Source: Galerina marginata (lineage: Eukaryota; Basidiomycota; Agaricomycetes; Agaricales; Galerinaceae). From it: a stretch of DNA of 64,000 bases. The notes under the pieces are model-generated. The model saw only the letters and a program-made list of their open reading frames with translations, was not told the DNA's origin and searched no databases. Of the stretch, positions 61,422-64,000 are shown piece after piece. Each line of letters starts with the position of its first letter. Position 1 is the first letter of the stretch. A program made the translations under genes and the position numbers. The DNA lies in NCBI GenBank assembly GCA_023014335.1, contig JAECYW010000004.1, positions 1,860,001 to 1,924,000 on the forward strand, in the 5' to 3' direction.

Positions 61422-64000
61422 CTAGTCTATGGTCTTGGCATTTGACTTGGCGGCGAGCTTGATGTCGTCCAGAGTTATTGAGGACCTCTCGCACATTCCC
61501 CTGAAGATGCCATTAGGGTTGGTGTATAAATTTGCTGGGGTATCAAATTCCTAATTCCACCATATAAGAGACTTTTTCAACAAAGAGAACAAAAAAACCA
61601 TACTGCCACTTGGCCAGCGTCCAGAACACAGATACGGTCGTAAGATATAATTGTACGAAGCCGATCTATATTTCGGAGTTAGTTGTAATGTACCGATGGA
61701 AATGGAAACACGGTTCAACTTACGAGCTATGCAAAGGACGGTGCGATCCTGAAACTCCTCCGCAATAGTGTCCTGGATTCTTCGGTCGGTCTCGTAGTCG
61801 ACGGAAGCTAAAATGTATAATTAATATAATAAAGCGGTAAATAGACGGCGCCATACCAGTTGCTTCATCGAGGATGATGATCTTCGCGTCCTTGACAAGT
61901 GCACGAGCCAAAGAAACAAGAGAGCGCTGTCGGCCATCGTGAGAAAGTTGCACCCCTAGTACTATGGGTGCACTCACTTGCCCGACAGACAAATTATTTC
62001 CCTCGTCTTCTACGACGGTGTCCAAATCAAATCGATTGACGGGTGTGGCGGCACCGCTGGGGGTCTTTTCTTCAGAAGGCACTGTCATCGCCGCTGTCGA
62101 GGTCTCGACGAGGTATGCTCGTTTGAGTGCATCCCATAAAGTGGCGTCGGTACGTTGATTAAAAGGGTCGAGATTTGATCGAATAGTACCAGAAACTGTA
62201 AACGCAGATAGTTAGGTTTGTGCCGTGTTAGGAGAACATAGATCTTACAAAGGAGCTATAAGAATCTGGTCAGTGAAATTAAATTTATGCAACATATGAA
62301 AAACTTACTGGATCCTGAGGAATGATTGCGAGAGCATTCCTTAGGTCGGTAAGACCAATTGCAGATACATCAATGTCATCCAAGACAACAGACCCAGATG
62401 TCAATTCAACGACGCGAGACAGGGCTAAAACATTGTCCGAATCAGAATGTAACCATACAGACCCTGACAAATTCACTTTACCTGTCATGATTGAACTCTT
62501 CCCAGCGCCAGTTCTGGATGACGACATGATCAGTATGATTGATAACCCGTCACATAAAAACGCTTTACCTTCCGACGATGCCAACCTTCTCGCGAGCATT
62601 GATGGTCATCGAAATACCCTTCAGCACCGCAGGAAGCTCTGGGCGGTATTTGAGGACTACGTCCTTCAGCTCAACGCGGCCATTTGCCGGCCATGTTGGC
62701 GGTGGGTTGTTCTTTGGTAAATTGTGAGGGGCTTCTTGTTCGATTTCTGTGGCGTAGTGTATAATACGTTCCACTGAGTTCATACTGTTCTCGACCTCCG
62801 CAACCTGTCGAATGATCCACCCAAATCTGGCGAAAGAAATTTTCAGGACACCACTCAAAGATTAGGCGGTTATTGATCAGCTTACGCTTGTTGGATACTC
62901 ATAACGTATGCTAAAAGCAAACCGGTCTGAGCAGGAGATATAGAGAACCGCGTGCCAACAGTCAGCATCGCCACGATAAATGTCATGCAGGAACCAAGGA
63001 AGTCGAGGCGAAATCCGAGCCAATGCTAAACTGTGTATCAATAAGATTTTGAACAGCAGCAATAAGCCGAACTCGCCTGGTTAGTGACAGTCAACCAGTA
63101 AGCACGATTTTCGATATCAACCCTGTTTTCGTTGTCTTTTCGGAAGCGATCGACTTCTCCGTAGGCACGGATAGTTGCCAATCCTGACAAACTTTCCGAA
63201 AAGTGAGAATATAATGACGACCGCAGTAACGCATCTAAGCATAAAAGAATCGGTTTATTGCCATTTTAAGGAAGAAATCTGTCTTACCTAGGCGCTAAAA
63301 AGAGGTGAACATGTCAGGTTAATAGAAAGGTTTATGACAGGACAAGCCATACCTTGAGTTCTCTCGCGCTCGCCCGGTAGAATGCTGCGATATACGCGTA
63401 TACAATACAAATGAAAAGTATAGCAATCAAGAACCACGGAATGACGATCGAAATGATAATGAAGGCGCCAATTATGGCAGATGAGGTACCCGCGACCATA
63501 CGGAAGGATTCTATTGGTATTCAATGAGTCTGAAATTTCAATCAAAAATAAGAGAACGAACCTCCCAGTGTATTATCGATGGTGTCAATATCTATGACGA
63601 ATGAGATTCGGGACAACAGGAAGATCCAGAGATATTACCTTTTGAGAACCGATTCATGATACGGCCAAGGGGCTAAAAGAAACCGAGGTCGGTGTCATCT
63701 AGTTATCTTCGAATGGGACAAGACTTACTGTAGTTTCAAAGAATGACATGGGGGCATGGAGAACGCGATTGACAGCATTCTGTAATAAATTTGAGTAATC
63801 GCAGATATGGGGAGGCAATAAGCCACACACTCTATGTAGCCGCTGCGACGAGAAGTACGTGAACAAAGCGAAGGTGGCCCCCATTATAAATGTTCCAATG
63901 ACATTCGCTACTCCCAAGGCACCGTATAAGCCCATCTGATGCCGAGATATAAATTAGGAGGGAAGTTGGGATACATAGAAAAGGACATACGTAAAACCCT
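61422..64000 (-). CDS. YOR1-like ABCC transporter, second paralogue (C-terminal half, cut by window edge)
   Basis: Incomplete at the right edge; what is seen is TMD2 and NBD2, on the strand opposite to the first transporter. From the edge inwards: [20 protein letters not shown] with TFALFTYF (matches the first copy's [11 protein letters not shown]), the APMSFFETT block, a series of membrane helices, then [23 protein letters not shown]2 follows with [50 protein letters not shown] with AIIPQDP, a [20 protein letters not shown] linker, the signature NLSVGQ and IIILDEAT. The final exon reads [20 protein letters not shown] and ends AKSNAKTID. Intron positions match the first copy where both can be seen. 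The catalytic residues look intact, so it is probably a working gene continuing beyond 64000. Confidence 0.88.

Overview
This window is nuclear DNA of a filamentous basidiomycete, most likely a mushroom-forming Agaricomycete. The genes are dense and on both strands, and they are cut by many short introns (about 45-75 nt, GT-AG). The products are eukaryotic housekeeping proteins: a mitochondrial import J-protein, COX11, complex I NDUFB8, RAD2/XPG, RMI1, a KEOPS subunit, a MYST acetyltransferase and a LAMMER kinase. There are no bacterial operons, phage genes or CRISPR arrays. The lineage is inferred from gene style and protein content, not from a database search.

Layout. 1-2690: nothing recognisable. 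2691-3050: PAM18. 4212-11959: three copies of one UPF1-like SF1 helicase family in tandem, all on the + strand. The first is a decayed pseudogene and the next two are intact (777 and 818 aa by my splicing). Both intact copies carry an N-terminal region that resembles a degenerate 3'-5' exonuclease fold. 12203-14672: carnitine acetyltransferase, divergent from RMI1 (14812-16848). 17486-18425: SPF31/DNAJC8-like J-protein, divergent from COX11 (18556-19678). 19877-24124: RAD2/XPG nuclease. 24605-30235: large CAF120-like PH-domain protein. 30240-35400: gene-poor tract with relics of unidentified genes. 35406-35984: NDUFB8. 36279-38167: methyltransferase. 38463-40032: PA2G4-like protein. 40168-40589: PCC1, a small spliced gene. 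40790-42000: LysM protein. 42778 to about 44093: an unidentified multi-exon gene. 44138-49811: YOR1-like ABCC transporter. 50194-56012: polyQ Myb/SANT-like protein and a double-PHD MYST acetyltransferase. 56808-58804: LAMMER kinase. 58805-61421: gene-poor. 61422-64000: the C-terminal half of a second, close ABCC paralogue, inverted and cut by the window edge.

The genes do not form one pathway. Several functional themes recur: mitochondrial biogenesis and energy (PAM18, COX11, NDUFB8, carnitine acetyltransferase), genome maintenance (RMI1, RAD2), and RNA, translation and chromatin control (SPF31, CAF120-like, PCC1, PA2G4-like, MYST, LAMMER). The accessory parts are the helicase array, the relic tract at 30-35 kb and the duplicated ABC transporters. 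Exon junctions were inferred by eye from splice motifs, reading phase and family conservation. Where I give exon coordinates the phases were checked and close; elsewhere only gene limits are given.
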